Below are positions 17,360-26,118 of a stretch of 64,000 nucleotides of DNA, one piece after another. The notes beneath the pieces are model-generated. The model saw only the letters and a program-made list of their open reading frames with translations, made no database searches and was not told the DNA's origin. The stretch is from Pelagihabitans sp965238025 (GTDB lineage Bacteria > Bacteroidota > Bacteroidia > Flavobacteriales > Flavobacteriaceae). Position 1 is the stretch's first letter; each line of letters starts with the position of its first letter. A program made the position numbers and the translations under genes. The stretch covers positions 1,550,001 to 1,614,000 of the forward strand of contig OZ250162.1 of the NCBI GenBank assembly GCA_965238025.1, read 5' to 3'.

Positions 17360-18019
17360 ATGAAGACTATTTCGGCTGTTGTTGAGGATTATATTAAGAA
17401 AAAACCATTTTTACAAAGTGCGCTATCACAAGGTATCATAAATCTAACATCGCTATCACGAATCGTAAAACCTGAAATTCAGGAAGAACTGGGAAAGGAT
17501 GTGCGTAATGGAGCTATTGTCATGGCGTTGAAGCGTTTGTCCGACGATTTAGAGTTTAGGGCAACCCACAAGATTGTAAAGGTGCTCAAAAATATTGGGG
17601 AAATAACCGTTCGTTCTTCGTTAACGGATTTTACCTTTTTGGTATCGGATACCATTTTGTCCCAGCAGGGGAAATTACTGGAAGAGGTAGAGAGCAATCA
17701 AGATGTCTTTTATACATCTTCCCGTGGTGTCAATGAAATGAATATAGTGGTCAGCAGTAGCATGGATGCTATTGTAGAAAAGCTTTTTCAAGCGGAACGA
17801 TGCACTCAGAAGGCCCAAAACCTATCTTCAATTACGGTTAAGTTACCCGCTGAAAATGTATCGGTTCCCGGAATCTATTATTTTATCTTTCAGCGCCTGG
17901 CGTGGGAGGGTATTGTACTTTATGAAGTAATATCAACAACCAATGAGTTTACCATTTTGGTCAATGACGATCAGGTAGATGTAGCTTTTAGAACGATAAA
18001 GGATTTAAAGACTCTCTAA
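17360..18019 (+). CDS. ACT-domain-like protein of unknown function
   Basis: 219 residues, no signal peptide. The N-terminal half (VEDYIKKKPFLQSALSQGI, then NGAIVMALKRLSDDLEF) is helical and resembles a winged-helix arrangement. The C-terminal part (VPGIYYFIFQRLAWEGIVLY, TTNEFTILVNDDQVDVAF) reads as an ACT fold of the aspartokinase type, with a first ACT-like pass before it (SLTDFTFLVSDTILSQQGKL). Relatives are sometimes annotated as aspartate kinase, but the amino-acid kinase domain is absent, so a sensor or regulatory role is more likely. The separate true aspartate kinase lies near 37.3 kb. Confidence 0.78.
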   Translation: MKTISAVVEDYIKKKPFLQSALSQGIINLTSLSRIVKPEIQEELGKDVRNGAIVMALKRLSDDLEFRATHKIVKVLKNIGEITVRSSLTDFTFLVSDTILSQQGKLLEEVESNQDVFYTSSRGVNEMNIVVSSSMDAIVEKLFQAERCTQKAQNLSSITVKLPAENVSVPGIYYFIFQRLAWEGIVLYEVISTTNEFTILVNDDQVDVAFRTIKDLKTL

Positions 18020-18027
18020 CCCTTTAA

Positions 18028-19347
18028 TTACTGTTCTTTCAAAAAAGAAACAACATCCTTATCACTCTCTGGTTTTGCCAATATGCGCTTTTCACCATCT
18101 AGAATAAAATAAGTAGGTGTTGCTGTAATGTTGTATAGGTCGGCGTACTTATTATCCCATTTACCTAAAGCAAGGGCATGCGTGAAATTTGGCAATTTTT
18201 TAATTTCATTGGCCCACGAAACGTCATCCTCTTCCAAACCAACGGCAAGTATTTTTACATCGGGGTATTTACGAAGTTCTTTGTGCAAGGCAGGTAACTC
18301 TTTTAGACAATGACCACAAGTACTGCTCCAAAAAACGAGAATATAATGTTCAGCGCCTTCCAATGTGCTCAATTTCTGCTCGGATTTATCTTCTTCCCAA
18401 CTTATTTCTGGAGCGGGAGCTCCTAAACGAAGGCGGTTATTCACTTCAATATCCGTTACCGTTTTCAAATTATTGGTCTTTAGGGCTAAATCTTTTAGGT
18501 AGGTTTCGAAAACAAAATCGGATAGTTGATTCAAGCTGCTCGCTGCGGCCTGTGACCATAATGTGTAAAACACACTGAACTGGTATACCTCATTCACTCC
18601 ATTTAGTTTGCCGGAGAGCGTTTGTACGTTTTCCTGCATTGCCATTTGCATTTCTGCATCTGACATTTGTTTTAATGGGAGGGCCGTAAATACGTAATTA
18701 AGCAACTTATCGGTCAAGAAACCGGAAGCCTGAAGTGTGGTATTCGAGATTTCAAAACCGTCAAAGTAGTGTTTCTTCCGGTTGGAAACATAATCCGATA
18801 AGGTTTCAACCCCTGAGGGAATATAAGGTCGATTGGCAGTAATAAATTCAGTGGCCATCAAGTCTTTTGTTTGCTCTTCGGAGGTTTTTTGTAAACTGCT
18901 CAGGCGCTTTAAAATATTTTTATACACTTTGGTATCCGTATTTCCGGAAGTATAAAAGGTTACCAACTCCTGCTCAATTTCGTTTACCTCTTTAAAATAA
19001 GTACCAAAGGGTATATTCTCTGTAGACCTAATAAATTCAACGCCTTCGGAAGAAGTGAAGTTTAATTCAATATCTTCTTTTCCAGTATAGATAACATCAA
19101 AATAAAATTCCTCTTGAGGTACTGCATAAACCATTCGGTATATTCCAGCTGGCTTGTTTTCAGGAATTTTTAGAGTAAACTTACCGTCTTCGATTGCTGC
19201 ATCGGCGATATAGTTCTGGGTTCCCGGCTTTAGGTGATAGGCAATGAGCCAAGTATAATCCTTGGCCGGTGAAAATGTACCAGAGATGGTACGTTGTGCC
19301 TGTAAGAATGTACAAGACAGCAGCAGTAATAAAAGGGCTTTGTTCAT
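18028..19347 (-). CDS. TlpA-like thioredoxin-fold protein, exported
   Basis: 439 residues. A signal peptide (MNKALLLLLLSCTFLQAQ) is followed by a DUF4369-like N-terminal beta domain (ISGTFSPAKDYTWLIAYHL), a long helical middle region, and a C-terminal thioredoxin domain. The last has the active site CGHC in VFWSSTCGHCLKELPALHKE and the cis-Pro segment ITATPTYFILDG. It should act as a periplasmic thiol-disulfide oxidoreductase, most likely a reductase for envelope or cytochrome substrates. It is convergent with the ACT-like gene (8 bases between stops) and follows the CocE/NonD hydrolase on the same strand. Confidence 0.9.
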   Translation of the reverse strand: MNKALLLLLLSCTFLQAQRTISGTFSPAKDYTWLIAYHLKPGTQNYIADAAIEDGKFTLKIPENKPAGIYRMVYAVPQEEFYFDVIYTGKEDIELNFTSSEGVEFIRSTENIPFGTYFKEVNEIEQELVTFYTSGNTDTKVYKNILKRLSSLQKTSEEQTKDLMATEFITANRPYIPSGVETLSDYVSNRKKHYFDGFEISNTTLQASGFLTDKLLNYVFTALPLKQMSDAEMQMAMQENVQTLSGKLNGVNEVYQFSVFYTLWSQAAASSLNQLSDFVFETYLKDLALKTNNLKTVTDIEVNNRLRLGAPAPEISWEEDKSEQKLSTLEGAEHYILVFWSSTCGHCLKELPALHKELRKYPDVKILAVGLEEDDVSWANEIKKLPNFTHALALGKWDNKYADLYNITATPTYFILDGEKRILAKPESDKDVVSFLKEQ

Positions 19348-19393
19348 AATCTATGTTAGTCCAAAAATCAAACCAAAAGCGTAAAATACTGAT

Positions 19394-21313
19394 TTAGTCT
19401 TTGATTGGTTGTTCGGATTGAAAGGGAGCAGGGGCACAGCATGCCACAGCGCCGCCCATTTCTACCGACGAACTGCCATGAACGCTAATCGTAGATTTAA
19501 TGAAATCCGCTTCGTCTGCTTCAAAGATGTTGTCCACATATTTTTGGGGATTCCTATCAATATAGGGGAACCAGGTACTATGGATTTGAATCATGATGCG
19601 ATGTCCCTTTTTAAAAGTATGTAGTATGTCCTGTAATCGGAAGTTAATGTCGTTTATCTCACCCGGAACAAAAGGTTCGGGTTTTTCAAAACTATTTCTA
19701 AACCGCCCGCGAAAAACTTCTGCACGCACCAATTGTTGGTAACCGCCCATAACCACATTGTCGGCATTATGCTTGTAATTCTCATGATTCTGAGGATAAA
19801 CATCTATGACCTTTACGATAAAATCGGCATCGCTCCCGGTCATAGAGACCTTTAACTTTGCCATAATTTCACCTGCAATTGTTTTGTTTTCGGTAAGAAC
19901 TGCAGTCTCAAAAGTTAATACATCTGGGCGCCTGGAAGCCTCACGTTGATCGTCAGACATATATTTTCTCGGCGTAAAAGTGAGTCCTTCTGTTTGTGAG
20001 GTGTAAGGGACCGGCCTGCTGGGGTCGCTTACATAGTCAAATACAGCCTTGTCATTCGTGGGCTTGTTTATGCCCAGACTACCGTCCTCATTAAAATAAA
20101 ATGTGGTCGGTTCAATTTCTTTAGGGGGCCAAGAATCAAAGGATTCCCATTTTTTAAGACCTGTGTCGAACATATAGGCCTCGGGAAAGGCCTTGGTTCC
20201 TTCTCCTTTTAAATAATGAGCAAAGAATTTCCTTTCAACATCTTTTTGAAAGTGTGTGGAAATACTATCCCCGAAATAAATATGATTGTGCGTGGTTTTG
20301 CCCTTTTCCCTGGCCCAGCCACCATGATCCCATGGTCCCATAACAATTGTATTCTCGGCCTTTGGACTTGTTGCTTCTACGGTTTTGTAAATGTTTAACG
20401 GACCGTAAAGATCCTCCGCATCAAACCAACCCCCAACGGTCATTACGGCGTGGTCTATATCCTTTAAATGTGGAAGAATGCTGCGCTTTTGCCAGAACTC
20501 ATCGTAATTGGGATGTTCTATAATCTGCTGCCAAAAGAAATTATCATGGTGAAATTTTTCTGTAATATTTTTCAGCGGCCCCATTCTTAACCAGTAGTCG
20601 TAACCATCAGCTGGAGGTTCCTCATAAAACCGCATCAACTTGTCCCTGAACCAAGGCTTATTGGTAAGACTATCTTTCTGATATCCAAAGACTGCGAAGG
20701 CTGCCGTATAACTTTGAAGATAGGCTCCTTGGTGGTGAAAATCGTCAAAGAAAAAATCCGAAATGGGCGCTTGAGGGGAAGAGGCCCTCAGGGCGGGGTG
20801 CGCATCGGCCAAGGCCGCGGCCGTATAAAATCCGGGGTAGGAGATGCCATACATGCCCACCTTACCATTGTTACTCTCTACGTTTTTCAACATCCATTCA
20901 ATGGTGTCATAGGTATCTGAACTTTCGTCGATATCCTTTTTATTTTTGGGGTCGTTTCCGGGAATATTCGGTGTCATATTGTCAAATTCCCCATCGCTCA
21001 TATAGCGCCCACGAACATCTTGGAAGGCCAAAATGTATCCGTCTTTCACTAAAAAGGGTGATGGATAGCCTGCATATTCATAGTTGGAGTAATTAGACGC
21101 ATTATAACAGGTTCGATTTAAAAGAATCGGATAGTCTTTTGAGTTGTCTTTTGGGGTATAGACCGCTGTAAAGAGTTCGGCCCCGTCCCGCATGGGTATG
21201 CGGTATTCGGTAAGGTCGTAATGCTGTCTTAGATATAAAGAATCTGCATTCTGGGCTGCTAATGGGACTATGGTTAGAAAAACAAGAAGTATAAAATATA
21301 AACGGTTTTTCAT
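19394..21313 (-). CDS. CocE/NonD family hydrolase, exported
   Basis: 639 residues with a signal peptide (MKNRLYFILLVFLTIVPLAAQ). The alpha/beta-hydrolase core has the nucleophile elbow YGISYPGFYTAAA (Gly-x-Ser-x-x-Gly), QDVRGRYMSDGEF near the oxyanion region, VGGWFDAEDLYG, and GPWDHGGW bearing the likely catalytic His. The C-terminal beta domain (about 400-639) fits the X-Pro dipeptidyl-peptidase/alpha-amino-acid ester hydrolase class. Likely substrates are peptides or amino-acid esters in the periplasm or at the surface. A shorter family member such as a cocaine-esterase-like enzyme is not distinguishable by sequence. It has a CC pair near the C-terminus (VACCAPAPF). Confidence 0.88.
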   Translation of the reverse strand: MKNRLYFILLVFLTIVPLAAQNADSLYLRQHYDLTEYRIPMRDGAELFTAVYTPKDNSKDYPILLNRTCYNASNYSNYEYAGYPSPFLVKDGYILAFQDVRGRYMSDGEFDNMTPNIPGNDPKNKKDIDESSDTYDTIEWMLKNVESNNGKVGMYGISYPGFYTAAALADAHPALRASSPQAPISDFFFDDFHHQGAYLQSYTAAFAVFGYQKDSLTNKPWFRDKLMRFYEEPPADGYDYWLRMGPLKNITEKFHHDNFFWQQIIEHPNYDEFWQKRSILPHLKDIDHAVMTVGGWFDAEDLYGPLNIYKTVEATSPKAENTIVMGPWDHGGWAREKGKTTHNHIYFGDSISTHFQKDVERKFFAHYLKGEGTKAFPEAYMFDTGLKKWESFDSWPPKEIEPTTFYFNEDGSLGINKPTNDKAVFDYVSDPSRPVPYTSQTEGLTFTPRKYMSDDQREASRRPDVLTFETAVLTENKTIAGEIMAKLKVSMTGSDADFIVKVIDVYPQNHENYKHNADNVVMGGYQQLVRAEVFRGRFRNSFEKPEPFVPGEINDINFRLQDILHTFKKGHRIMIQIHSTWFPYIDRNPQKYVDNIFEADEADFIKSTISVHGSSSVEMGGAVACCAPAPFQSEQPIKD

Positions 21314-21398
21314 GACTCTTTTTTTTGATGGACTAAGATTCGTAATTGTAGTAGGCGTCGCGCTTAACTATAAAAGTAGTGATGTTTTTTAGAACTCC

Positions 21399-21728
21399 TT
21401 ATTCCAGTTCCTCGCCAATTCCTATATTTTTAAATGTGTCGATGATCAATAGTATTTCTTTTTCGTGTAGGTGGTTATCGGATATGGCAATCTCATCGAG
21501 AATTTTTGAGAGGGCTTGTTTTTTTTCATAGGGCATGTTATACAATACGACCAGGGCGTCATCCCTATCCATACTTTGGGCGATACCATTAAAATTAGGA
21601 TCGAAACCTATTTGGAATTTAAGCTTGTGCAAGGCCGCGATTTCGCCTTTTCGAACATAACCATCTACCAGAATTACACTGTAGGTCATATGCATTATGG
21701 CAAGCTTCTCTTTGTGGTTGAATGTCAT
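21399..21728 (-). CDS. TerB-like small protein, copy 1 of a tandem triplet
   Basis: 109 residues. The helix-rich pattern EKLAIMHMTYSVILVDGYVRKGEI and HLHEKEILLIIDTFKNIGI fits the TerB tellurite-resistance-like fold, where conserved acidic residues after the Asp-Gly pair bind metal. It is the last of three same-length paralogues (109 residues each) in this operon, lying 50 bases after copy 2. It keeps the skeleton but has diverged most in the middle. Exact function is unknown. Confidence 0.8.
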   Translation of the reverse strand: MTFNHKEKLAIMHMTYSVILVDGYVRKGEIAALHKLKFQIGFDPNFNGIAQSMDRDDALVVLYNMPYEKKQALSKILDEIAISDNHLHEKEILLIIDTFKNIGIGEELE

Positions 21729-21778
21729 GATATGATTTTTGCCTTTTTTTGTGGGAGGTAGTAAATAGGGGGGTCTTC

Positions 21779-22108
21779 TTAGTCCAAATCTAAATCTATC
21801 CCGATAGTATTGCAGATATCGAAAATAAAATTTATTTCCTTTATATGAATTAAGCCATCGGCATTTGCCATTTCGGTCAAAATTTCGCCCAAGGCCACTT
21901 TTTTCTCGTGTGGCATCGCTTTTAAAATTTCTGTACTAAGGGTCTTGGTGATATTTCTTGCTTGTTCTATAAATGTGCTATCAAAGCCAATGCGTTCCTT
22001 CAGATAATTGAGTTCTTCGATTTCTGCCGGATGCACCTCCCCATCGGCATAAATAATTGAATCTATCATTTTTACAATGGCCAGTTTTTCTTCTAAATCA
22101 AATTCCAT
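21779..22108 (-). CDS. TerB-like small protein, copy 2 of a tandem triplet
   Basis: 109 residues: EKLAIVKMIDSIIYADGEVHPAEI, with IGFDSTFIEQ, MPHEKKVALGEILTEMANADG and IHIKEINFIF. The ADGEVHPAE segment is the clearest TerB-type acidic motif of the three copies and is repeated as ADGLIHIKE in the second half, reflecting the internal two-fold symmetry of the fold. It probably is a cytosolic metal-binding helical protein. Its neighbours are two paralogues and mfd. Confidence 0.82.
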   Translation of the reverse strand: MEFDLEEKLAIVKMIDSIIYADGEVHPAEIEELNYLKERIGFDSTFIEQARNITKTLSTEILKAMPHEKKVALGEILTEMANADGLIHIKEINFIFDICNTIGIDLDLD

Positions 22109-22293
22109 TTTTGGTGTTGCTTGGTTTTATGGTTTTGGTTGCTCTCGTTAAAGAAAACGTTATTAGCTACATGCAAACAGTCGTACGACCTTTATTCTCA
22201 AAATAAAAGTACAATCTTTCTTGAGATCGGGCTAAAGATACAAAGGGAAGAGCCTTAATAGCCTATGTCAAGTCTTGTATTTAAACGCATGTA

Positions 22294-22623
22294 TTATTTA
22301 GCTGGTCCTTCGATTCCGATAAATGAAAAGATCTTAAAGAGCAATTCAATTTCCTTTTCATGTTTAAATCCATCCGCCACGGCAACCTTTTCCAGGATTA
22401 TCGCAAGTGCCCTTTTTTTCTTTTTTGACATGTCGTTCAACACTAAAAGACTCTGCGAGTTGGAAATGTTCCTGGATTGAAGAATAAAATTGCTATCAAA
22501 ATCGAGTAGTTTCATTAGCCTACCCATTACATTTATTTCGGCATCGTGAACGATTTCGTCGGCATGAATGACTTCATCGGTCATTTTTACGATTGCTAGT
22601 TTTTCTGCTAGATTAAACTTCAT
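22294..22623 (-). CDS. TerB-like small protein, copy 3 of a tandem triplet
   Basis: 109 residues: EKLAIVKMTDEVIHADEIVHDAEI, LDFDSNFILQSRNISNSQ, and VAVADGFKHEKEIELLFKIFSFIGI. It shares length and layout with copies 1 and 2 but is separated from copy 2 by 185 bases. Its start lies 17 bases after the mfd stop, so it is read from the mfd transcript. Function unknown beyond the TerB-like fold. Confidence 0.8.
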   Translation of the reverse strand: MKFNLAEKLAIVKMTDEVIHADEIVHDAEINVMGRLMKLLDFDSNFILQSRNISNSQSLLVLNDMSKKKKRALAIILEKVAVADGFKHEKEIELLFKIFSFIGIEGPAK

Positions 22624-22640
22624 AAGTGGGGATTTTAAAT

Positions 22641-25600
22641 TTACAAGGCTTGTATTTTTGTTGTTTGAAAGGGTTGTAGGGCCTGTAATGCTTTATCTAC
22701 AGAGCTGATATTTTCAAAAACCAGGAGCAGTCGAAGTCCGTTTCGGGTCTTTTTTTCCTTCATTTTACATAGGTGTACGTGAGTTTGCACAAACTGTAAT
22801 ACTTGGGTAAAGGTCTCGCTTTGGTAAAAATCCGATTGCTGGTCGGCAATAAAATAACCAATAAGCTTTCCTTTTTTCATCACTATTTTCTCGAGCCCAA
22901 TGTCATTGGCAATCCACTTAACCCGGACCGAGTTCAGGAGGTCTTCTACTTGTGAGGGGAGTTCCCCAAAACGATCGATAAGCTGTGTTTCAAACTGTTT
23001 AAGGTCCGCTTCGTCTTTAAGCTTGTTCAATTCAGTATAGAGGCTCAGGCGCTCCGTAATATTGTTAACGTAGTCATCGGGAAAAAGCAGTTCAAAATCC
23101 GAATCTATTTGTGTTTCCTTTACAAAGACTTTTTCCACATGCCCTTCTACTTCTTCATACAGTTCTTTGAATTCGTTTTCCTTTAATTCCTCAATTGCCT
23201 CTGCCAGGATTTTTTGATAGGTTTCAAACCCGATTTCATTGATGAACCCACTTTGTTCCCCTCCTAATAAATCGCCAGCGCCCCTAATTTCAAGATCTTT
23301 CATGGCAATGTTAAACCCGCTACCAAGCGCCGTAAATTGCTCGAGGGCCTCAATACGTTTTCGGGCATCTGGGGTCATTACTTCATAAGGTGGGGTAATA
23401 AAATAACAGAAGGCCTTTTTATTACTTCGCCCAACGCGCCCTCGCATTTGATGCAGGTCGCTAAGTCCAAAGTTATTCGCATTGTGAATAAAGATGGTGT
23501 TGGCATTGGTAACATCCAAGCCACTTTCAACAATGGTCGTAGACACGAGCACGTCAAACTCCCCATTCATAAAGGAGAGCATAAGCGACTCTAGTTTTTT
23601 GCCTTCCATTTGGCCGTGTCCTATACCCACCTTGGCATCGGGAACAAGGCGTTGGATCATTCCGGCAACCTCTTTTATGTTCTCAATACGGTTATGAATA
23701 AAAAAGATTTGCCCACCACGTTGTATTTCATAGCTTATGGCATCCCGAATAATTTCTTCTGTAAAGCGTACCACCCTACTTTCAATAGGGTAGCGGTTGG
23801 GCGGGGGCGTGTTGATAACCGATAAATCCCTGGCGGCCATCAGGCTAAACTGAAGAGTTCTAGGTATTGGTGTTGCAGTAAGGGTCAGCACATCAACATT
23901 TTCCTTAATCGATTTTAGTTTGTCTTTAACGGAAACGCCGAACTTTTGTTCTTCATCAACGATGAGTAATCCAAGGTCTTTGAATTTCACCTTTTTATTC
24001 ACCAGTTGATGGGTGCCGATAATAATGTCGATTTTACCTGCCTCCAATTTTTCGAGGGTTATCCTACGCTCTTTTGCAGTTCTAAATCGGTTGAGGTAAT
24101 CGACTGTTATGGGCATTTCGGCCAAACGCTTCGTAAAGGTTCGTTGGTGTTGAAAGGCTAGAATGGTTGTTGGTACGAGTACAGCAACCTGCTTTCCGTT
24201 TTCAGCAGCTTTAAATGCCGCTCTAATGGCAACCTCTGTTTTTCCAAAGCCGACATCGCCACAAATCAAGCGGTCCATCGGGCGCTCACTCTCCATATCA
24301 CGCTTAATATCTTCGGTTGCTTTGCTTTGGTCCGGGGTATCTTCATAAATAAAGGACGCTTCCAGCTCATTTTGTAAGTAGCTATCCGGGCCATATTGAA
24401 AACCTTTTTCCAACCTCCTTTTTGCATATACTTTTATCAGGTCGAAAGCAATTTTTTTGACCCTGCTCTTGGTTTTCTGTTTTAGCTTTTTCCAAGCTGC
24501 GGAACCTAGCTTATATATTTTAGGAGCCGCCCCGTCCTTGCCATTGAATTTCGATATTTTATGAAGGGAATGTATGCTTACATAAAGTATATCGCGCTCG
24601 CCATACATTAATTTAATGGCCTCTTGTTTTTTACCTTCTACGTCTATTTTTTGAAGTCCGCCGAACTTACCGATACCATGATCTATATGGGTCACATAAT
24701 CCCCAATTTCGAGCTTGTTCAACTCTTTTAGGGTAATCGCTTGCTTTTTGGCATAGCCGTTCTTCAGATTGAATTTATGATAGCGTTCAAAAATCTGATG
24801 GTCGGTATAACAAATGATTTTAAGGTCGTCTTCTATAAATCCTTGAAAAAGTTGAAAAACCACCGTCTTATAGGCTACTTCTACGGCTACTTCTTCAAAA
24901 ATATCCCGAAAGCGCTTGGCCTGTTGCTCGCTGGCACAGCAGATATAATTGGTATAACCTTGTGCGCTATTGGTGTTGAGATTTTCAATAAGTAGGTCGA
25001 ACTTTTTATTGAAGGAGGGCTGGGGTTTGGTGTTGAATTGAATAAGAGCACTGTCATCTCGAGCGGAGTCGAGAGATTTTGATAACCCTTCTGTTTGCAT
25101 CTCGACTGCGCTCGATGTGACAGAAGAAGTAACTAGGTCAAAATTCTTTAACCCATCTTTAAAAGAACCTGAATTCACAAATAGCGCTTCCGGTTTGGCA
25201 TGTTTTATTTCCTCGGATAAGTGGGTAAAGGCTTCCTCGGCCTTCGCAAAAAAGTCATCTAACCGACCAAAAAGTAAATCGGTGTTTTTTGTAAAAACCA
25301 AGGTTTTTGGTGAAATATAATTTAGAAAGCTTTCCCGTTTTTCAGATATGGCCTTATTGGCAACGTTGGGGATAATCGTAATTTTATTTACTTTCTCTGT
25401 TGAGAGTTGTGTCTCCACATCAAAAGTCCGGATACTATCTACTTCATCCCCGAAAAATTCCAGCCGATAAGGTTCGTCGTTCGAAAAGGAAAAGACATCT
25501 ACAATGCCACCCCGCACAGAAAATTCCCCGGGTTCGGTAACAAAATCCACCCGCTTAAACTGATACTCAAAAAGTACTTCGTTTAGAAAATCGAGCGAAA

Positions 25601-26063
25601 GGGTATCGTTTAGTTTTAGCTTTAAGGTGTTCTTTTCAAGCTCTTTTCGAGTCACTACCTTTTCAAAAAGCGCATCTGGATAGGTAACAATGACCGCCGG
25701 CTTTTTTCGTGAATTAATACGGTTGAGCACCTCGGCCCGTAACAAAACATTCGCATTGTCGGTTTCTTCAATTTGGTAGGGACGACGGTAGCTTCCCGGG
25801 TAAAACAGCACATCTTTTTCACCGATGATCCGTTCTAGGTCATTTAGGTAGTAAGCAGCCTGCTCCTTATCATCGAAAATCAGCAAAAAGGGAATATCGG
25901 ATTTACGAAAAACATCGGCCAAGACAAGCGAAAGGGCAGAACCACTAAGGCCTTTTAATCGAATTCTCTGTGGCGCATTAGGTTGGGAAGAGGCAATAGC
26001 ATCCCCTAGTTTCCGTGTTTGGGGAGACTGATTAAATAGCGTGGGAATAACGGTATTCGGCAA
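22641..26063 (-). CDS. mfd: Transcription-repair coupling factor
   Basis: 1140 residues. Visible parts are the UvrB-like N-terminus (FYPGSYRRPYQIEETDNANV), the RNA-polymerase-interacting domain (YVTHIDHGIGKFGGLQK), and the RecG-like translocase. The translocase has GDVGFGKTEVAIRAA (Walker A), LLIVDEEQKFGV (DEEQ box), TATPIPRTLQFSL and QMRGRVGRS. The C-terminal domain is complete. Mfd displaces stalled RNA polymerase and recruits UvrA. The start is TTG at 26063: no ATG occurs in frame for the first 100-plus codons, upstream codons hold no ATG, and a strong promoter lies 15 bases before. About residues 320-345 (SSVTSSAVEMQTEG, SLDSARDDS) are encoded by a palindromic repeat (25051-25123) lying between the UvrB-like and RNAP-interaction parts. 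Confidence 0.96.
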   Translation of the reverse strand: MPNTVIPTLFNQSPQTRKLGDAIASSQPNAPQRIRLKGLSGSALSLVLADVFRKSDIPFLLIFDDKEQAAYYLNDLERIIGEKDVLFYPGSYRRPYQIEETDNANVLLRAEVLNRINSRKKPAVIVTYPDALFEKVVTRKELEKNTLKLKLNDTLSLDFLNEVLFEYQFKRVDFVTEPGEFSVRGGIVDVFSFSNDEPYRLEFFGDEVDSIRTFDVETQLSTEKVNKITIIPNVANKAISEKRESFLNYISPKTLVFTKNTDLLFGRLDDFFAKAEEAFTHLSEEIKHAKPEALFVNSGSFKDGLKNFDLVTSSVTSSAVEMQTEGLSKSLDSARDDSALIQFNTKPQPSFNKKFDLLIENLNTNSAQGYTNYICCASEQQAKRFRDIFEEVAVEVAYKTVVFQLFQGFIEDDLKIICYTDHQIFERYHKFNLKNGYAKKQAITLKELNKLEIGDYVTHIDHGIGKFGGLQKIDVEGKKQEAIKLMYGERDILYVSIHSLHKISKFNGKDGAAPKIYKLGSAAWKKLKQKTKSRVKKIAFDLIKVYAKRRLEKGFQYGPDSYLQNELEASFIYEDTPDQSKATEDIKRDMESERPMDRLICGDVGFGKTEVAIRAAFKAAENGKQVAVLVPTTILAFQHQRTFTKRLAEMPITVDYLNRFRTAKERRITLEKLEAGKIDIIIGTHQLVNKKVKFKDLGLLIVDEEQKFGVSVKDKLKSIKENVDVLTLTATPIPRTLQFSLMAARDLSVINTPPPNRYPIESRVVRFTEEIIRDAISYEIQRGGQIFFIHNRIENIKEVAGMIQRLVPDAKVGIGHGQMEGKKLESLMLSFMNGEFDVLVSTTIVESGLDVTNANTIFIHNANNFGLSDLHQMRGRVGRSNKKAFCYFITPPYEVMTPDARKRIEALEQFTALGSGFNIAMKDLEIRGAGDLLGGEQSGFINEIGFETYQKILAEAIEELKENEFKELYEEVEGHVEKVFVKETQIDSDFELLFPDDYVNNITERLSLYTELNKLKDEADLKQFETQLIDRFGELPSQVEDLLNSVRVKWIANDIGLEKIVMKKGKLIGYFIADQQSDFYQSETFTQVLQFVQTHVHLCKMKEKKTRNGLRLLLVFENISSVDKALQALQPFQTTKIQAL
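25051..25123. repeat. Palindromic repeat, both arms, in frame inside mfd
   Basis: CTGTCATCTCGAGCGGAGTC and the facing CTCGACTGCGCTCGATGTGA form a 73-base inverted repeat with a loop of about 25 bases. It matches the intergenic copy at 51146-51210. The reading frame of mfd passes through both arms without a stop, giving about 25 extra residues rich in Ser, Asp and Ala. Confidence 0.8.
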
Positions 26064-26077
26064 GCGTATTTTTTTTG

Positions 26078-26110
26078 CAAATATAGCTTTGTATGGACTG
26101 CTATCCCAAA
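26078..26110 (-). promoter_or_regulatory. Bacteroidota-type promoter of the mfd-TerB operon
   Basis: On the minus strand, TTTG at 26110-26107, a 21-base spacer and TATATTTG at 26085-26078 match the consensus closely. The mfd TTG start lies 15 bases downstream, which supports that start over any longer frame. Confidence 0.65.
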
Positions 26111-26118
26111 GGTGTATC

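Noticed and set aside
25051..25123. A frameshift or assembly error in mfd
   Set aside because: The frame continues through the repeat and both flanks match Mfd; the same repeat occurs elsewhere in the window.
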